Below the pieces are notes generated by a model. The model was not told the DNA's origin. It was given only the letters and a program-made list of their open reading frames with translations, and did no database searches. Both the position numbers and the translations under genes were made by a program. Positions 7,152 through 9,413 of a stretch of 9,413 nucleotides of DNA are shown piece after piece (the stretch's first letter is position 1; each line of letters begins with the position of its first letter). The DNA comes from Lentimicrobiaceae bacterium (GTDB lineage Bacteria; Bacteroidota; Bacteroidia; Bacteroidales; JAGONC01), in assembly GCA_030621075.1 (NCBI GenBank), contig JAUXII010000013.1, forward strand, positions 1 through 9,413, written 5' to 3'.

Positions 7152-9413
7152 ATGAAAAACAGACGAGTTAGAACCTGGGCTTTTTTAGGCATGATCGTAA
7201 CTACCACCTTATTAAGCAGTTACACGGTTGTTAACCATAAAACCTTTAAAAAACAGGAGAATGTGGTTCTTCAAAAGGGTAATTATGACAGGCAATGGAC
7301 AATAGTAGATTCTCTTATCCAAAAAGGGCTGCCAAAGTCTGCGCTGGAAATAGTAGAACAAATATATAATCAAACAAAAATTGCAGGAGATTCACCTCAA
7401 TTTATTAAAGCTGTTCTTTATAAGATCAAACTAACAGCATCGTATGAAGAGGAGTTTATGGAGAAAATCATAGCGGATATTAATGAAGAGGTTGCCCAGA
7501 CAGGATCCCCTGATAAGCAGGTGCTGCATTCAATTCTTGCTGATCTGTATTGGCGGTACTATACACAAAATCGATATAAAATATTGGACAGAACCACCAC
7601 TGCCGACTTCAAAACAGATGATCTCAGGAGCTGGGACCTGACAAAAATCGTTGACGCTGCTTTAAATAATTATCTTCTCTCCCTTGAAAACAAAAATGAA
7701 CTTCAGGATATACAACTCAATGAGTATAAAATTATTTTAATCAATGAAGATCAATCTAAAATTTTTCGTCCAACACTTTATGACTTCCTTGCCCACAGGG
7801 CAGTTGATTATTTTATTCAGGAAGAGCCCGGACTGACCGAGCCTGTGTATAAATTTGTAGTGAATAATCCGGAATATTTTTCTTCAGGGCATGACTTTAT
7901 TAAGATCAATATCACTTCTCAAGACACACTTTCTCTTAAGTATTATGCCATGAAAGTGTTTCAGGATCTGATCCGGTTCCATTTAGAGGATAAAACGCCC
8001 GGGGCATTGATTGATGTTGAATTAAAAAGAGTGCAATTCGTTTATGATCAGGGTGTGATGGCACATAAAGATAGTTTGTACATCGAATCGTTGCAAAATT
8101 TTCTTGATGAATATTCAGACTCACCATCTTCCACTGAAATAAGCTATAAACTGGCACAAGCCTTTAATCATAGAGGAGAGAAATATGACCCTCTTATTTC
8201 CGAACAATACAAATGGGATAAAAAAAGGGCTGTTCAATATTGTGAAGAAGCAATTGACAGGTTTCCGGGTAGTATTGGGGCCGGGGATTGTGAGGTTTTA
8301 ATGAACCGGATCCAGGACAAATCAATTGGTATTACAACGGAGTATGTCAATGTGGAGAGCAGGCCGTTTTTAAGCCTGATAAAGTACACGAATGTTTCTG
8401 ATATCTACATTCGGATCATCAGGATGGACCCGGAAAAAGACAAGGAGCTCAGGCAACAGAGGGATAGAGAAAATATAATAAAATCATATGTGAAGGAACC
8501 CTTTCTGAAAAAATGGGAAATAAAACTCATTGATGATGGTGACTTCCAGGAGCATGCAACTGAAATAAAAATAGGTGATTTGCCACTGGGCTATTATGTT
8601 ATGCTGGTTAGCTCAAATCCCCAATTCGTTTATCTGGATGAACCTGTTGCCTTTTCTTCTTTTTGGATTTCTAATATTAGTTTTATTAATCGTAATTCGG
8701 ATCAGGGCAATTACGACTTTTATGTTTTGCACAGAGATCAGGGAACTCCACTGAAGGATGTGTTTGTTGAAACATTTTACAGAAATTACGATTATAATAG
8801 CAGATCTTACGAAACGGTCCCGTGGAAAAACTATTCAACCGATAAAAATGGTTTTTTCCGGGTAGAGCCTCCCCCTTCCAAAACAGGTGGTAAATCGTTC
8901 AGTATAAAATTTAGTTATGGCAATGACACACTTATCACTGATGAATATTTCTATATCAGGCATTATAGCGCGTATAAACCAAAAACAAAACCCAAAACAT
9001 TCTTTTTTACTGATCGTGCCATCTACCGTCCCGGGCAAACAGTATATTTCAAAGGGATTGTGGTTGACACAGATGGTAAAACCAGTCAATTGATTACGGA
9101 GTATCAAAGCAATGTAGTTTTAAATGATGTAAACTGGCAAAAGATCTCCTCATTGGAACTGCATACCAATGAATTTGGTTCGTTCAATGGCTCTTTTGTT
9201 ATTCCAACAGGGATATTAACTGGCAGAATGACGATAAAAAGCAAGTCGGGATCCACCCAGATATTAGTTGAAGAATATAAGAGGCCCAGGTTTGAAGTGG
9301 TTTTTGAGCCGGTTAAAGGAAGCTACAAACTTAACGAAGAGGTAACCGTTACCGGCCATGCAAAATCTTATGCAGGTGCTAACCTCGATCAGGCAGAGGT
9401 TAAGTACCGTGTT
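7152..9413 (+). CDS. Alpha-2-macroglobulin family protein, N-terminal part (runs off window)
   Basis: 754 codons are open to the window end with no stop; Bacteroidota members of this family are usually much longer (often near 2000 residues), so well over half is missing. The ATG at 7152 gives a basic start (MKNRRVR) and a hydrophobic stretch at about 9-27, a signal peptide or signal anchor; no lipobox cysteine follows, unlike lipoprotein members such as E. coli YfhM. Residues about 35-390 are mainly helical with a TPR-like stretch near 310-380. Residues about 398-500 and 520-610 are beta-rich, macroglobulin-like modules. An MG2 domain starts near 617, with the hallmark FTDRAIYRPGQTVYFKG (619-635), and another MG domain begins near 715. 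In bacteria these proteins are thought to trap proteases in the periplasm, often alongside penicillin-binding protein 1C; the thioester motif, bait region and downstream neighbours lie outside the window. There is no clear Shine-Dalgarno upstream. Confidence 0.93.
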   Translation, partial: MKNRRVRTWAFLGMIVTTTLLSSYTVVNHKTFKKQENVVLQKGNYDRQWTIVDSLIQKGLPKSALEIVEQIYNQTKIAGDSPQFIKAVLYKIKLTASYEEEFMEKIIADINEEVAQTGSPDKQVLHSILADLYWRYYTQNRYKILDRTTTADFKTDDLRSWDLTKIVDAALNNYLLSLENKNELQDIQLNEYKIILINEDQSKIFRPTLYDFLAHRAVDYFIQEEPGLTEPVYKFVVNNPEYFSSGHDFIKINITSQDTLSLKYYAMKVFQDLIRFHLEDKTPGALIDVELKRVQFVYDQGVMAHKDSLYIESLQNFLDEYSDSPSSTEISYKLAQAFNHRGEKYDPLISEQYKWDKKRAVQYCEEAIDRFPGSIGAGDCEVLMNRIQDKSIGITTEYVNVESRPFLSLIKYTNVSDIYIRIIRMDPEKDKELRQQRDRENIIKSYVKEPFLKKWEIKLIDDGDFQEHATEIKIGDLPLGYYVMLVSSNPQFVYLDEPVAFSSFWISNISFINRNSDQGNYDFYVLHRDQGTPLKDVFVETFYRNYDYNSRSYETVPWKNYSTDKNGFFRVEPPPSKTGGKSFSIKFSYGNDTLITDEYFYIRHYSAYKPKTKPKTFFFTDRAIYRPGQTVYFKGIVVDTDGKTSQLITEYQSNVVLNDVNWQKISSLELHTNEFGSFNGSFVIPTGILTGRMTIKSKSGSTQILVEEYKRPRFEVVFEPVKGSYKLNEEVTVTGHAKSYAGANLDQAEVKYRV

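Noticed and set aside
7936..8157. Minus-strand open frame of 73 codons opposite the A2M-family gene, and a similar one at 8835-9107
   Set aside because: Both are antisense to a continuous frame with clear A2M-family homology and show no protein-like features.

Overview
The window looks like chromosomal DNA from a member of the Bacteroidota. Three things point there: a leucyl-tRNA synthetase with sequence typical of that phylum, a very large secreted protein ending in a type IX secretion system (T9SS) sorting domain, and an AT-rich sequence in which one gene lacks a clear Shine-Dalgarno site. A Bacteroidales-like or marine or sediment relative is plausible, but the order cannot be fixed from this sequence alone.

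Layout. Positions 1-1406 (+) hold the C-terminal half of leuS, which enters from outside the window. A 31-bp gap between two convergent stop codons (1407-1437) contains a near-perfect GC-rich hairpin. Positions 1438-6975 (-) hold one 1845-residue exported protein: signal peptide, Rossmann/glutamine-amidotransferase-like N-terminal region, Ig-like modules, aspartate-rich candidate calcium loops, a long central region I do not recognise, CARDB-like modules, and a C-terminal T9SS sorting domain. A 176-bp AT-rich divergent intergenic region (6976-7151) follows, with two copies of a 10-bp palindrome and a 7-bp inverted repeat. From 7152 (+) to the window end an open, unterminated frame encodes the first 754 residues of a bacterial alpha-2-macroglobulin (A2M) family protein, cut off early in its macroglobulin domains.

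How the genes relate. leuS is housekeeping and probably unrelated to the rest. The other two are large envelope-facing proteins transcribed divergently from a shared upstream region: one predicted at the cell surface or released through T9SS, the other predicted in the periplasm or attached to a membrane. Co-regulation is possible but is only an inference from the arrangement. No RNA genes, CRISPR arrays, insertion sequences or transposase genes were seen. The most novel item is the 1845-residue protein, whose central approximately 1000 residues match no family I can name.
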